Positions 6,347 through 14,823 of a stretch of 42,557 nucleotides of DNA are shown one piece after another. The stretch is taken from NCBI GenBank assembly GCA_030152565.1, contig JASLJE010000005.1, positions 1 through 42,557 on the forward strand, read 5' to 3'. The notes under the pieces are model-generated. The model saw only the letters and a list, made by a program, of their open reading frames with translations, was not told the DNA's origin and ran no database searches. Every line of letters begins with the position of its first letter. Within the stretch, counting starts at the first letter, position 1. This DNA comes from Peptoniphilaceae bacterium (GTDB lineage: Bacteria > Bacillota > Clostridia > Tissierellales > Peptoniphilaceae). The position numbers and the translations under genes were made by a program.

Positions 6347-7453
6347 ATGATTTATTTTGACAATGCAGCTACCACTAGGGTAGATGACGATATAATAGAT
6401 TTAATGGCAGAGAGTATGAGAGAAAACTTTGGAAATCCATCCTCCCTTCACAGCCTGGGCTTTAGGGCTGAAAAACAAATTGAACAAGCCAGAAAGACCA
6501 TAGCTAAAAAATTGGGAGTCAAGAAGGAAGACCTTTATTTTCTACCCAGCGGGACCATAGCCAACAATGCGGTTATAAGGTCTGTATTAGAAGGTAAAAA
6601 AGATGCCAACCTGGTAACTACCAGACTAGAACATTCCAGTATAGCAAGCCTGGTTGAAAGTCTAGAAGGTATAGAGATTAGATATGTAAGGACAGATAGC
6701 CAGGGCTTTGTAGATAAGAAAGACCTGGAAGAAAAGGTGGATGAGAAAACCGTCCTAGTATCTCTTATCCATGTTAACAATGAGCTGGCCACCATAAATG
6801 ATCCGGCAGAGCTGGCAGGGCTAGTAAAGAAAAAAAATCCAGCCTGTCTTTTTCATTCTGACGGGGTTCAAGCCTTTTGCAAGGTAGATACAGATTTAAG
6901 CCAGGTAGATTTTTACACTATTAGCAGCCATAAGATAAATGGACCAGAGGCCATAGCAGGCCTCTACATAAAAAACTCCAGCACCTTTAAGCCTCTTTAT
7001 AGGGGAGGTAGGCAAGAGGAAGGTCTTTTTCCAGGAACAGAACATGTGGCAGGCATTGAAGGCTTTGCAAAAGCTGTAGAAAAAAACCAAAACTATGATA
7101 AAATAGAAAAGTTGAATGAATTTATGAGAGGGGAACTTCTAAAAATAGAAGACACTAGGATTAATTCTCCTAGGAAAAATTCTTCCCCCTATATAATAAA
7201 TGTTTGTTTTAAGGATATAAAATCTGAAGTCCTTCTCCACTATTTGGAAATGGATAAGGTCTATGTATCTACAGGGTCAGCCTGTAATAAGGGGGCCAAG
7301 AGTAGGGTTATAGAAGCCCTAGACCTGGAGCCTTCCTATAGTGATGGCTGTATCAGGATATCCTTTGACAAGAATAGTAATGAAAAGGAAGCCTTGGAGT
7401 TTATGGAAATTCTAAGAGATAAGTTGGAAACAATAAGAAGTATAATGAGGTAA
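6347..7453 (+). CDS. Cysteine desulfurase (NifS/IscS family)
   Basis: A 368-residue PLP enzyme that converts cysteine to alanine and loads sulfur on its own cysteine as a persulfide. It starts with the family's MIYFDNAATTRVD; the PLP lysine is K196 in SSHKINGPEAI, and the catalytic cysteine is C313 in STGSACNKGAKS, an NifS-type active loop. ATG 6347 has AAGGAG 6-7 nt upstream; an in-frame GTG at 6338 lies within that ribosome site and is unlikely. The next gene, thiI, starts 2 nt after its stop. As in the B. subtilis NifZ-ThiI pair, this enzyme probably supplies sulfur for 4-thiouridine in tRNA rather than for bulk Fe-S assembly (inference from context). Confidence 0.93.
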   Translation: MIYFDNAATTRVDDDIIDLMAESMRENFGNPSSLHSLGFRAEKQIEQARKTIAKKLGVKKEDLYFLPSGTIANNAVIRSVLEGKKDANLVTTRLEHSSIASLVESLEGIEIRYVRTDSQGFVDKKDLEEKVDEKTVLVSLIHVNNELATINDPAELAGLVKKKNPACLFHSDGVQAFCKVDTDLSQVDFYTISSHKINGPEAIAGLYIKNSSTFKPLYRGGRQEEGLFPGTEHVAGIEGFAKAVEKNQNYDKIEKLNEFMRGELLKIEDTRINSPRKNSSPYIINVCFKDIKSEVLLHYLEMDKVYVSTGSACNKGAKSRVIEALDLEPSYSDGCIRISFDKNSNEKEALEFMEILRDKLETIRSIMR

Positions 7454-7455
7454 AT

Positions 7456-8622
7456 ATGGATTGGGTATTAAGTGTTAGCTTTGGCGAATTAATGCTAAAG
7501 GGAAAAAATAGAAGAATTTTTGAAAAACAAATGATAAGTCAAATAAGAAAGGCCATGGGAGAAATAAGATTTAATAAATTTTTCATGGAACAAGGTAAGC
7601 TTTATATAGATGCTGACCAGGCTGATTTTGAGGAAATAATTAAGAGGGTAAAAAAAGTATTCGGCATAGTATATATATCTCCCTGCCTAATGATTGACAA
7701 GGACATGGAGAGTATTGAAAAGGCTGTAATTGAAGTAGTAAAAAATAAAAATATAGAAGGTCCAGTTACCTTTAAGGCCAAGGCCAATAGGGTGGACAAG
7801 TCCTTCCCACTTAAGTCGCCAGAAATAGCAGCTGAAGTAGGGGCCATAGTCTTGAAAAATTTTGACAACTATAAGGTTGATATTAGAACACCAGAAGAAA
7901 TGGTCTATGTGGACATTAGGGAACATGCCTTTGTTTATGTTGATAGGTATAAGGGCATGGGAGGGCTTCCTATAGGTACAGGAGGCAAGGCCCTACTACT
8001 TTTATCTGGAGGTATAGACTCTCCAGTGGCAGGTTTTGAAATAGCCAGAAGGGGAGTAGATATATCAGCCATGCATTTTCACTCCTATCCCTTCACCAGT
8101 GAAAGGGCAGAGGACAAGGTAAAAAGACTGGCAGAGACACTTGCTATTTATGTGGGAGAAATGACCTTTTATTCTATAAACCTTCTACCTATCTATACAG
8201 CTATTAATAAGAATTGTAAGCCTAGGTTTACAACTGTCATAGCTAGAAGATTTATGATGAGAATAGGAGAAGAAATAGCTAGAAAAGATGGCTTTGATGG
8301 CTTTGTAACAGGAGAAAGCCTAGGTCAGGTGGCCAGTCAAACCATACAAGGCATATCTGTTGTAAATGCAGCTACTAATCTTCCTATCTTAAGGCCTTTA
8401 ATAAATATGGACAAGGTTGATATTATAGAAGTGGCCAAGGATATAAATACTTATGACATATCTATAGAACCTTTTGATGACTGTTGTACCTTCTTTGCAC
8501 CAGATAGACCAGCTACCAAGCCAAGAATCTATGACGTGGAAAGAGAAGAAGAAAATTTGGATATAGACAGTCTAGTTAAAGAGGCCATAGACAGCATGGA
8601 AGTAATAAAAATCAGATTATAG
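7456..8622 (+). CDS. thiI: tRNA 4-thiouridine synthetase ThiI
   Basis: A 388-residue protein. The N-terminal ferredoxin-like and THUMP domains (to about residue 165) bind tRNA. The C-terminal PP-loop ATPase has SGGIDSP at 184-190, which activates U8 of tRNA as an adenylate before sulfur insertion. It ends without the rhodanese domain found in E. coli ThiI, as in B. subtilis, where the partner desulfurase passes sulfur directly to the PP-loop domain. AGG at the end of the upstream gene serves as ribosome site. The pair ends in the leader region at 8623, and the terminator at 8771 is the first strong stop downstream. Confidence 0.95.
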   Translation: MDWVLSVSFGELMLKGKNRRIFEKQMISQIRKAMGEIRFNKFFMEQGKLYIDADQADFEEIIKRVKKVFGIVYISPCLMIDKDMESIEKAVIEVVKNKNIEGPVTFKAKANRVDKSFPLKSPEIAAEVGAIVLKNFDNYKVDIRTPEEMVYVDIREHAFVYVDRYKGMGGLPIGTGGKALLLLSGGIDSPVAGFEIARRGVDISAMHFHSYPFTSERAEDKVKRLAETLAIYVGEMTFYSINLLPIYTAINKNCKPRFTTVIARRFMMRIGEEIARKDGFDGFVTGESLGQVASQTIQGISVVNAATNLPILRPLINMDKVDIIEVAKDINTYDISIEPFDDCCTFFAPDRPATKPRIYDVEREEENLDIDSLVKEAIDSMEVIKIRL

Positions 8623-8651
8623 TTGACTTATAATTATACATCTGTTATTAT
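8623..8651 (+). promoter_or_regulatory. Promoter of the leader ORF and ABC exporter
   Basis: TTGACT (8623-8628) begins immediately after the thiI stop. After a 17-bp spacer comes TATTAT (8646-8651); an overlapping TATAAT at 8649-8654 would give 20 bp. The predicted start is near 8658, about 22 nt before the leader ORF. Confidence 0.7.
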
Positions 8652-8679
8652 AATTAAAACTAGAGAAGGGAGAAATAAG

Positions 8680-8751
8680 ATGAACAGATTAAGATTAACT
8701 ACTATCAAAGACAAGTTTAAAAATTCTCCTGGAAATTTTATCAGGGGCTAG
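8680..8751 (+). CDS. 23-codon leader ORF upstream of ABC exporter
   Basis: ATG 8680 is preceded by a strong GAGAAGGGAGA ribosome site (8663-8673) and runs 23 codons to TAG 8749. The peptide is basic, starts MNRLRLTTIK and ends SPGNFIRG. It has its own promoter upstream and an intrinsic terminator 20 nt after the stop, ahead of a two-gene ABC exporter. This is the arrangement of a leader peptide in ribosome-mediated attenuation, as for bmrB before bmrCD in B. subtilis. The coding end overlaps alternative pairings: CTCCTG can pair with CAGGGG, while CAGGG (8742-8746) can instead pair with CCCTG (8752-8756) across the stop codon. That function is inferred; the ORF and its signals are seen. It could also be a small protein with its own role. 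Confidence 0.6.
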   Translation: MNRLRLTTIKDKFKNSPGNFIRG

Positions 8752-8770
8752 CCCTGTAAGTCTGTAGCTT

Positions 8771-8797
8771 AAGCACACTTTAGGTGTGCTTTTTTTG
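8771..8797 (+). terminator. Intrinsic terminator (attenuator candidate) before ABC exporter
   Basis: AAGCACAC (8771-8778) pairs with GTGTGCTT (8784-8791) around TTTAG, followed by a T run to about 8797. It ends the nifS-thiI transcript and the leader transcript 20 nt before the exporter's start codon. A competing pairing of CCT..AAG (8753-8760) with CTT.AGG (8778-8784) would open the base-proximal part of the stem loop. Confidence 0.85.
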
Positions 8798-8816
8798 TTT
8801 TAAATAAGGAGGTGCC

Positions 8817-10565
8817 ATGGGCCCTATAAAAAAAACAGCCTGGTTCTTTAAAAGAAATAAAGGCCAGTATAGCCTGGTAATAATATTTTTAATAGTCGAG
8901 TATTTACTCGATCCCCTTCCCCCCTATATAATAGGAAAACTTGCCGACCAGGTCTCCAGTAAGACCTTGACCCAGGAAGGCCTTAATAGGATGAGTCTAA
9001 TCCTATTTTCTTCCATAATTTTAAGATACCTTATTTCCTACATATGGAATTTTATCTTGTTTAAGTCTTCTTTTAAGATGGGAAGAGACAGTAGGAGAAG
9101 GTTGGTGGAAAAACTTTTGGGCCAAGGTCCAGACTTTTATGCTCAAAACACCAGCGGTAGTTTGATGAGTAAGGCAACAAATGACGTATCTAATGTGGAG
9201 ACCCTGGCAGGCTATGGACTTTTAGCCTTTTTAGATGCAACCATCTACCCCTTGGTCTTAATATTAATTATGGGGATTACCATATCTTGGAAGTTGACTT
9301 TTATGGCCATTATCCCCCTTCCTCTTCTAATTGTTGCCAGTAAGAAACTAGGGGATAGTCTCTATAAGATATATAGGAAGATCCAAGTCTCCTTGGAAAA
9401 GTTAAATGAATCAGTTTTAGAAAATGTGACAAGCATTCGTGTTATCAGAGGATTTGCCATGGAAGAAGAGGTGGAAGAGGCCTTTGATAAGAAAAACCAG
9501 GCCATCTACAAGGAGATGGTAGGCCAGGTTAGGCTGGCTGGATGGTTTATGCCCCTGGGAAAAATCATACCCTCTATAAGCTTTCTTTTAACCCTTTTAT
9601 TAGGTGAAAGGCTTATGGGCCTGGGCCAGCTATCTCTAGGTCAACTAGTGTCCTTTTTTGTCTATTTAAATATGTTGGTTTGGCCCATGTATGCCTTTGG
9701 AGACTTTATTAATGTCTACCAGGAATCCAAGGCGTCCATAGACAGGTTGGATGAGCTTTATAGCTATGAGAGAGAAAAAGAGGATAGAGAAGGAAATCTT
9801 ATTTGTAGCTTTGAAAATACTCTTGAGTTTAAAAACTTCTTTTTTTCCTATCCTCAGGCTGAAAGACCTAGTCTAGAAGATATTAACCTAAGGATAAGTA
9901 GGGGGCAAACCCTGGGTATAGTAGGAAAGATTGGAAGTGGAAAGACCAGTTTGGCCAGGCAGTTTCTAGCCATCTATCCAGCTGAGTCTGGTGAGGTTTT
10001 AATTGATGATAGGCCCTTAGAGGACTATAGCAAGGAAAGTGTAAGAGATAGGGTGGCCTATGTGCCACAAAACCATATTCTTTTTTCCAAGACTATTTAT
10101 GAAAATGTTTTATTTGGCCAGGTGGATGCCTCAGAAGAAAAAGTGATGGAAGCCTTGGAGTTTTCTGACTTTAAAAAAGACCTGGGGGTATTTTCCCAAG
10201 GACTTAAGACCAAGATTGGGGAGAAGGGAATCTCCATATCTGGTGGACAAAAGCAGAGGATAAGTATAGCCAGGGCCCTTATCAAGGAGGCTGATATTTT
10301 AATCCTAGACGATAGTTTATCAGCTGTAGATGGGATTACTGAGGAAAATATCCTGAAGAACATGAAAGAAAATAGAGGGGGAAAGACCAATATAATAATA
10401 GCCCATAGACTATCGGGGGTAAGGGATGCTGACTTGATTATAGTTATGGACGAAGGAAGGATTGTTGAAAGAGGTAACCACCAAGAGCTTATGGATCTTA
10501 AGGGATGGTACTATGACCAATATAATCAACAAAAACTAGGTGATGTCAATGCAGAAAAAAGATAA
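8817..10565 (+). CDS. Heterodimeric ABC exporter subunit with degenerate ATPase site (BmrC-like)
   Basis: A 582-residue ABC half-transporter: six membrane helices in residues about 15-310, then an ATPase domain. Walker A is GKIGSGKTS (370-378), the signature is ISGGQKQR with S475, and Walker B is ILILDDS with D498. The residue after it, normally the catalytic glutamate, is D499. The H-loop is IIAHRLS. This Asp is the hallmark of the degenerate-site subunit in heterodimeric exporters such as BmrCD, LmrCD and TM287/288; its intact signature completes the partner's working site. AGGAGGTG precedes ATG 8817. It overlaps the partner gene by 17 bp. A multidrug or lipid-linked substrate is likely but unproven. 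Confidence 0.93.
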   Translation: MGPIKKTAWFFKRNKGQYSLVIIFLIVEYLLDPLPPYIIGKLADQVSSKTLTQEGLNRMSLILFSSIILRYLISYIWNFILFKSSFKMGRDSRRRLVEKLLGQGPDFYAQNTSGSLMSKATNDVSNVETLAGYGLLAFLDATIYPLVLILIMGITISWKLTFMAIIPLPLLIVASKKLGDSLYKIYRKIQVSLEKLNESVLENVTSIRVIRGFAMEEEVEEAFDKKNQAIYKEMVGQVRLAGWFMPLGKIIPSISFLLTLLLGERLMGLGQLSLGQLVSFFVYLNMLVWPMYAFGDFINVYQESKASIDRLDELYSYEREKEDREGNLICSFENTLEFKNFFFSYPQAERPSLEDINLRISRGQTLGIVGKIGSGKTSLARQFLAIYPAESGEVLIDDRPLEDYSKESVRDRVAYVPQNHILFSKTIYENVLFGQVDASEEKVMEALEFSDFKKDLGVFSQGLKTKIGEKGISISGGQKQRISIARALIKEADILILDDSLSAVDGITEENILKNMKENRGGKTNIIIAHRLSGVRDADLIIVMDEGRIVERGNHQELMDLKGWYYDQYNQQKLGDVNAEKR

Positions 10566-12294
10566 ATTTAGACGAAAAAAACTTTGGGAATATGGAAAGA
10601 AGGTAAGGTCCCTAATAATTATAGGCCTGGTCTTTACCCTTATTAATTCCCTTTTAGACTTGTTGGGGCCCTATCTAATATCTCTTATTTTAGATGGTCA
10701 GTTAATAGAAAATATGGGGGCTAGAGACTATTCAGCCTATCTTAAGCTTTGCCTGGGCTTTCTAGTGGTCAGTTTGTCAGCTGGGATTTTTAGGTACTTA
10801 AGTAGTCTGGCCTATGGGGTTTTAGCCAATAGGCTCTTATATATAATAAGGAAGGATGTTTTTAACCATGTCCTAGGCCTACCCATAAGTTTCTTTGACC
10901 AATATCCGGCAGGAAAGATTGTGTCCAGGATTAATAATGATAGCCAGGATATAAAGATGCTCTTTCAAATCCTCCTATCAGATATTTTAACCAGTCTTAT
11001 TTTTTCCCTGGCCATCTTGGGAGGTCTCTTCCTAGTAGACTATAAGTTGGGACTTATTTCTCTTTTATCCCTGCCTCTTATGTTCTTATTTTTAAGAGAC
11101 TATAGGAAGAAGTCTACCATATATAATAGGGAGCTTAGAAAAAACCTAAGTGATTTGAATGCCAACTTAAATGAAAATATCCAGGCCATGGAAATAATCC
11201 AGGCCTATAACAATGAAGACTATATCTATAGTGACTTTAATGACATAAATAATAGGGTTTATGGGGAGGGGAGGAAGTTGTCCAAGCTTTGGGCCTATTC
11301 TTCCTTTAATATAACAAATAGTCTAGGAGACTTAACCATAGCCCTGGCAGCCTTTTACTTTGCCTCCAGCTACTTGAAGCTAGGCCTGGTAAGTCTAGGC
11401 TCCCTTTATATCTTTATAGACTATAATAAAAAGCTTTATTCACAAATAAATGGTTTAACCCACAGGCTGGGAGACTTGGAAAAGGCCAAGTCAGCAGCTG
11501 ATCAACTCTTTGAACTCCTTCAGGTAGAAGAATATGACAAGGCATCTGGCCTTGTAGAAGACTTTAAGGGGGACTTGGATTTTTCCCAGGTTAATTTTTC
11601 CTATAAGGCTGGGGACAGGGTCCTAAAGGATGTGAGTTTTTCTGTTAAAAGTGGTCAGTCAGCTGCCTTTGTAGGCCATACCGGCTCTGGTAAGTCTACT
11701 ATTATGAATTTAATTTATGATTTTTATCCAGTGGATGATGGTGAAATCCTCCTAGATGGTAAAAACATAAGAGACCTATCCATGAAGGATCTAAGGTCTC
11801 AGATGGCCATAGTCTTTCAAGACCCCTATATATTCAAGGGGACCATCTATGAAAATATTAGCTTGTTTGATCCGGCCATATCCAAGGAAGATGCAAAAAA
11901 CGCTATTTTAGACCTGGGGGCAGGAGATTTTCTAGCCAAACTAGACCAGGGCATGGATAGTAAAATAGCTGAGAAGGGCAGTGGTTTTTCAGCTGGAGAA
12001 AAACAGTTAATCTCCTTTGCCAGAGCCTTGGTTAGAAGGCCCAAGCTTTTAGTCCTTGATGAGGCCACCTCAAATGTGGATACAGAAACAGAAAAATATA
12101 TCCAGTTTGGCCTTGATAGGTTAAAGGAGGGCAGGACCACCTTGATCATAGCCCACAGGCTATCCACCATAAGGAATGTGGATACTATTTATGTCTTGAA
12201 AGATGGAAGGATAGTTGAGAGGGGAAATCACAATTATTTAATATCTTTAGATGGCATCTATAAGGAGATGTATATAAGTCAGAGTAAGGAATGA
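10549..12294 (+). CDS. Heterodimeric ABC exporter subunit with canonical ATPase site (BmrD-like)
   Basis: A 581-residue partner half-transporter with an N-terminal six-helix membrane domain (FFDQYPAGKIVSRINND is the usual first intracellular-loop motif) and a C-terminal ATPase. Walker A is GHTGSGKST (376-384). The signature is changed to FSAGEKQ (S481, A482, G483, E484). Walker B is VLDEATS with D504 and catalytic E505, and the H-loop is IIAHRLST. The altered signature and intact Glu complement the first subunit exactly, as expected of one working and one degenerate site. ATG 10549 has AGGTGA 5 nt upstream; ATG 10543 sits too close to that site. The stop codon lies inside the terminator stem. 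Confidence 0.93.
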   Translation: MQKKDKFRRKKLWEYGKKVRSLIIIGLVFTLINSLLDLLGPYLISLILDGQLIENMGARDYSAYLKLCLGFLVVSLSAGIFRYLSSLAYGVLANRLLYIIRKDVFNHVLGLPISFFDQYPAGKIVSRINNDSQDIKMLFQILLSDILTSLIFSLAILGGLFLVDYKLGLISLLSLPLMFLFLRDYRKKSTIYNRELRKNLSDLNANLNENIQAMEIIQAYNNEDYIYSDFNDINNRVYGEGRKLSKLWAYSSFNITNSLGDLTIALAAFYFASSYLKLGLVSLGSLYIFIDYNKKLYSQINGLTHRLGDLEKAKSAADQLFELLQVEEYDKASGLVEDFKGDLDFSQVNFSYKAGDRVLKDVSFSVKSGQSAAFVGHTGSGKSTIMNLIYDFYPVDDGEILLDGKNIRDLSMKDLRSQMAIVFQDPYIFKGTIYENISLFDPAISKEDAKNAILDLGAGDFLAKLDQGMDSKIAEKGSGFSAGEKQLISFARALVRRPKLLVLDEATSNVDTETEKYIQFGLDRLKEGRTTLIIAHRLSTIRNVDTIYVLKDGRIVERGNHNYLISLDGIYKEMYISQSKE

Positions 12295-12317
12295 AGCCTA
12301 GGCTTCATTCTTTTTTT
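12289..12317 (+). terminator. Terminator of the ABC exporter operon
   Basis: GAATGAAGCC (12289-12298) and GGCTTCATTC (12301-12310) form a perfect stem followed by T7. The TGA stop of the exporter (12292-12294) is in the 5' arm. Confidence 0.93.
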
Positions 12318-12323
12318 GTCTTA

Positions 12324-12351
12324 TTGCCAAAAATTAAATATCTGCTATAAT
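12324..12351 (+). promoter_or_regulatory. Promoter of the regulator-potABCD operon
   Basis: TTGCCA (12324-12329), a 16-bp spacer and TATAAT (12346-12351), preceded by TGC, an extended -10. Confidence 0.75.
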
Positions 12352-12361
12352 AATCTTATTG

Positions 12362-12390
12362 TTTAATATATTAAATTATTAATTTAATAT
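12362..12390 (+). promoter_or_regulatory. Palindromic operator candidate for the XRE-cupin regulator
   Basis: Just downstream of the -10 lies the perfect 14-bp palindrome TTTAATATATTAAA (12362-12375), overlapping a near-perfect 17-bp palindrome at 12371-12387 and followed by a further TTTAATAT half-site. The location around the start site suits autorepression by the adjacent regulator. This is inference from position and symmetry in a very AT-rich stretch. Confidence 0.45.
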
Positions 12391-12405
12391 AATGAGAGGT
12401 AGATT

Positions 12406-12945
12406 ATGGAAATAGGCGAGAAAATAAAGAATTTAAGATTAAAGATTAACCTGACCCAGGAGGAAGTAGCTGAGCGGGCCGAGGTTACCAAGGGCTATAT
12501 ATCTCAGTTGGAGAGGGATTTAACCTCACCTTCCCTAGATACCCTAGTAGATGTTCTAGAGGCCTTGGGCACCAATTTATCAGATTTTTTTAAAACAGAT
12601 AAAAAAGAACAAATTGTTTTCAAGAAGGAAGATTATTTTGAAGGATCTTATGATAAGCTGGGCCTACATATGACCTGGATTGTTCCCAATGCCCAGAAAA
12701 ACTCTATGGAACCTATCATCTTTCTTTTGGAAGAAGAAGGAGAGACCAAGGAATACACCCCTTTTGAGGGAGAAGAATTTGGCTATGTGGTCCAAGGTAT
12801 GATTAAATTAGTAGTAGGGGAAGAAGAGTATATATTAGAAGAGGGAGAGACCTTCTATCTTTTCCCTGATCAATCAAGAAAAATTATAAATATAAATAAA
12901 GGAAAATCAAAACTCTTGTGGATAACCAATCCACCAAATTTTTAG
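12406..12945 (+). CDS. XRE-family regulator with C-terminal cupin (polyamine operon regulator)
   Basis: A 179-residue transcription factor. Residues 6-60 are a helix-turn-helix of the XRE type (LTQEEVAERAEVTKGYISQL, then SPSLDTLVDVLEALG). Residues about 105-175 are a small cupin barrel (EGEEFGYVVQGMIKLVVGEE, then LEEGETFYLFP). The same architecture is seen in PuuR-like regulators, where the cupin is thought to sense a small ligand. The gene starts at ATG 12406 after GAGAGGT, ends 8 nt before potA and shares its promoter, so it very likely controls potABCD in response to polyamines (inference). The palindromes at 12362-12390 are candidate operators. Confidence 0.9.
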   Translation: MEIGEKIKNLRLKINLTQEEVAERAEVTKGYISQLERDLTSPSLDTLVDVLEALGTNLSDFFKTDKKEQIVFKKEDYFEGSYDKLGLHMTWIVPNAQKNSMEPIIFLLEEEGETKEYTPFEGEEFGYVVQGMIKLVVGEEEYILEEGETFYLFPDQSRKIININKGKSKLLWITNPPNF

Positions 12946-12953
12946 GAGGTTAT

Positions 12954-14009
12954 ATGAATACAATTATTGAACTACAAGATATTAGAAAACAATATGACGA
13001 CAATGTTGTCTTGGATAGTATTAATCTAGCCATAGAGGAAAATGAGTTCTTAACTCTTTTGGGACCTTCTGGATGTGGTAAGACTACAACCCTTAGGATA
13101 ATAGGAGGCTTTGAGAATCCAGATAGTGGCAAGGTGCTTTTTGAGGGCAAGGACATAGCTAATGTTCCTCCCTATGAAAGAAATATAAATACAGTCTTTC
13201 AAAAGTATGCTCTTTTTAGCCACCTGGACGTCTATGGCAATATAGCCTTTGGCCTTAAGATAAAGAAACTACCCAAGGATGAAATAGACCAAAGGGTAAG
13301 GGAAATGTTAAGGCTGGTAAACTTGGAAAAGTTTGCCAATAGGTCAATAGACTCCTTATCTGGTGGCCAGCAACAAAGGGTCGCCATAGCCAGGGCCCTG
13401 GTAAATGAACCCAAGGTACTTCTCTTAGATGAACCCTTGGGGGCCTTGGATCTAAAGCTTAGAAAGGGCATGCAGATGGAGTTAAAAAGGATACAAAAAA
13501 AGGTAGGTATAACCTTTATCTTTGTAACCCATGACCAGGAAGAGGCCCTTACCATGAGCGATAAGATAGTAATTATGAATGAGGGGATTATCCAGCAAAT
13601 AGGAAGCCCTATAGATATATATAATGAACCGATCAATACCTTTGTAGCCCAATTTATAGGGGAATCAAATATTTTAGAGGGAATTATGCATGAGGACTAT
13701 AAGGTAACCTTTAGTGGAAGACTTTTCGATTGTGTAGACTATGACTTCTATCCAGAGGAAAGAGTAGATGTGGTTATTAGACCTGAGGATGTGGACTTGG
13801 TTGAACCTGGCAAGGGAATGTTGGAAGGCCTGGTTAAGTCCTGCTTATTTATGGGGGTCCACTGGGAGATGATGGTTGAGGTAGAAGGCTTTACCTACAA
13901 GGTTCATTCAACCTTTGACAAGAAGGTTGGCCAAAGGGTAGGAATTAACATTATACCGGACAATATTCATATTATGAGAAAGGGAGAAGTTGAGGGAGAT
14001 GAAGAATAA
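12954..14009 (+). CDS. potA: Spermidine/putrescine ABC transporter ATPase PotA
   Basis: A 351-residue importer ATPase that powers polyamine uptake. Walker A is GPSGCGKTT, Q-loop NTVFQKYALF, signature LSGGQQQRVAIARAL, Walker B LLLDEPLGALD and H-loop FVTHDQEEA. The C-terminal third (IRPEDVDLVEPG and beyond) is a TOBE-type regulatory domain of the CysA/PotA/MalK class. I chose ATG 12954, which has AGGAGGT at 12944-12950; an earlier in-frame ATG at 12918 lies inside the upstream gene without a ribosome site. potB begins before its stop codon, so the genes are translationally coupled. Confidence 0.94.
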   Translation: MNTIIELQDIRKQYDDNVVLDSINLAIEENEFLTLLGPSGCGKTTTLRIIGGFENPDSGKVLFEGKDIANVPPYERNINTVFQKYALFSHLDVYGNIAFGLKIKKLPKDEIDQRVREMLRLVNLEKFANRSIDSLSGGQQQRVAIARALVNEPKVLLLDEPLGALDLKLRKGMQMELKRIQKKVGITFIFVTHDQEEALTMSDKIVIMNEGIIQQIGSPIDIYNEPINTFVAQFIGESNILEGIMHEDYKVTFSGRLFDCVDYDFYPEERVDVVIRPEDVDLVEPGKGMLEGLVKSCLFMGVHWEMMVEVEGFTYKVHSTFDKKVGQRVGINIIPDNIHIMRKGEVEGDEE

Positions 14010-14823
14010 AACAAAAAGATTGGCCTATCCTTTTAATATATGGCTGTTTATCTTTACTGTAATACCCCTACTACTGATAATTTATTTTTCCTTTACATCA
14101 CTGGATGGGGAATTTACTATAGAAAACTTTCAAAGGATATTTCAATACAATACAATAAAGACCTTATATAACTCTATTAGTCTAGCCTTTATATCAACTC
14201 TTATATGCTTTCTAATAGGTTATCCCATGGCCTATATTATATCTAAGACCAAGTACTCCTATAGGACAGTAGCCATGATGCTTATCATGATACCTATGTG
14301 GATGAACTTTCTACTTAGAACCTATGCCTGGGTTACAATTTTATCTAAAAATGGAATTATAAATAACTTTTTAAGGGCCATTAATTTGCCGGCCTTAAAT
14401 ATTATGTATACAAAAAAGGCTGTAGTCCTGGGCATGGTTTATAACTTTTTGCCCTTTATGATTTTACCCATCTATACGGTTTTAGAAAAGATGGACAGGT
14501 CCTTGGTTTATGCGGCCTATGACCTGGGAGCCAACAAGTGGCAGGCCTTTAAAAAGGTAATTTTTCCCATGTCTATGCCAGGAGTTTTATCAGGCATATC
14601 CATGGTCTTTATACCAGCCATATCCACCTTTGAGATAACCGGTCTTTTAGGCGGAGGAAAGTCAAATATGATAGGAAATGTTATAGAACAACAATTTACG
14701 ACTACAGGAGATTGGAATTACGGCTCAGCCCTTTCCATGCTCCTAATGGTCTTTATACTAGTGTCCATTCTCTTGGACAAGGAAGATAAGGGAGGTAAAA
14801 ATGCGTCAAAAGTTAAGAATTAG
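13999..14823 (+). CDS. potB: Spermidine/putrescine ABC transporter permease PotB
   Basis: A 274-residue inner-membrane permease with six predicted helices. The EAA-type loop that contacts the ATPase is seen as YDLGANKWQAFKKVIFPMSMPG near residue 175. The N-terminal helix (FNIWLFIFTVIPLLLIIYFSF) and the MWMNFLLRTYAW segment are typical of PotB. Start choice is uncertain: ATG 13999 overlaps potA by 11 bp and has GGGAG about 12 nt upstream, whereas TTG 13990 would also fit and adds three residues. potC starts 23 bp before its stop. Confidence 0.92.
   Translation: MKNKTKRLAYPFNIWLFIFTVIPLLLIIYFSFTSLDGEFTIENFQRIFQYNTIKTLYNSISLAFISTLICFLIGYPMAYIISKTKYSYRTVAMMLIMIPMWMNFLLRTYAWVTILSKNGIINNFLRAINLPALNIMYTKKAVVLGMVYNFLPFMILPIYTVLEKMDRSLVYAAYDLGANKWQAFKKVIFPMSMPGVLSGISMVFIPAISTFEITGLLGGGKSNMIGNVIEQQFTTTGDWNYGSALSMLLMVFILVSILLDKEDKGGKNASKVKN

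Noticed and set aside
13232..13636. Long antisense frame inside potA
   Set aside because: It is a shadow of a gene whose Walker and signature motifs are intact on the plus strand.
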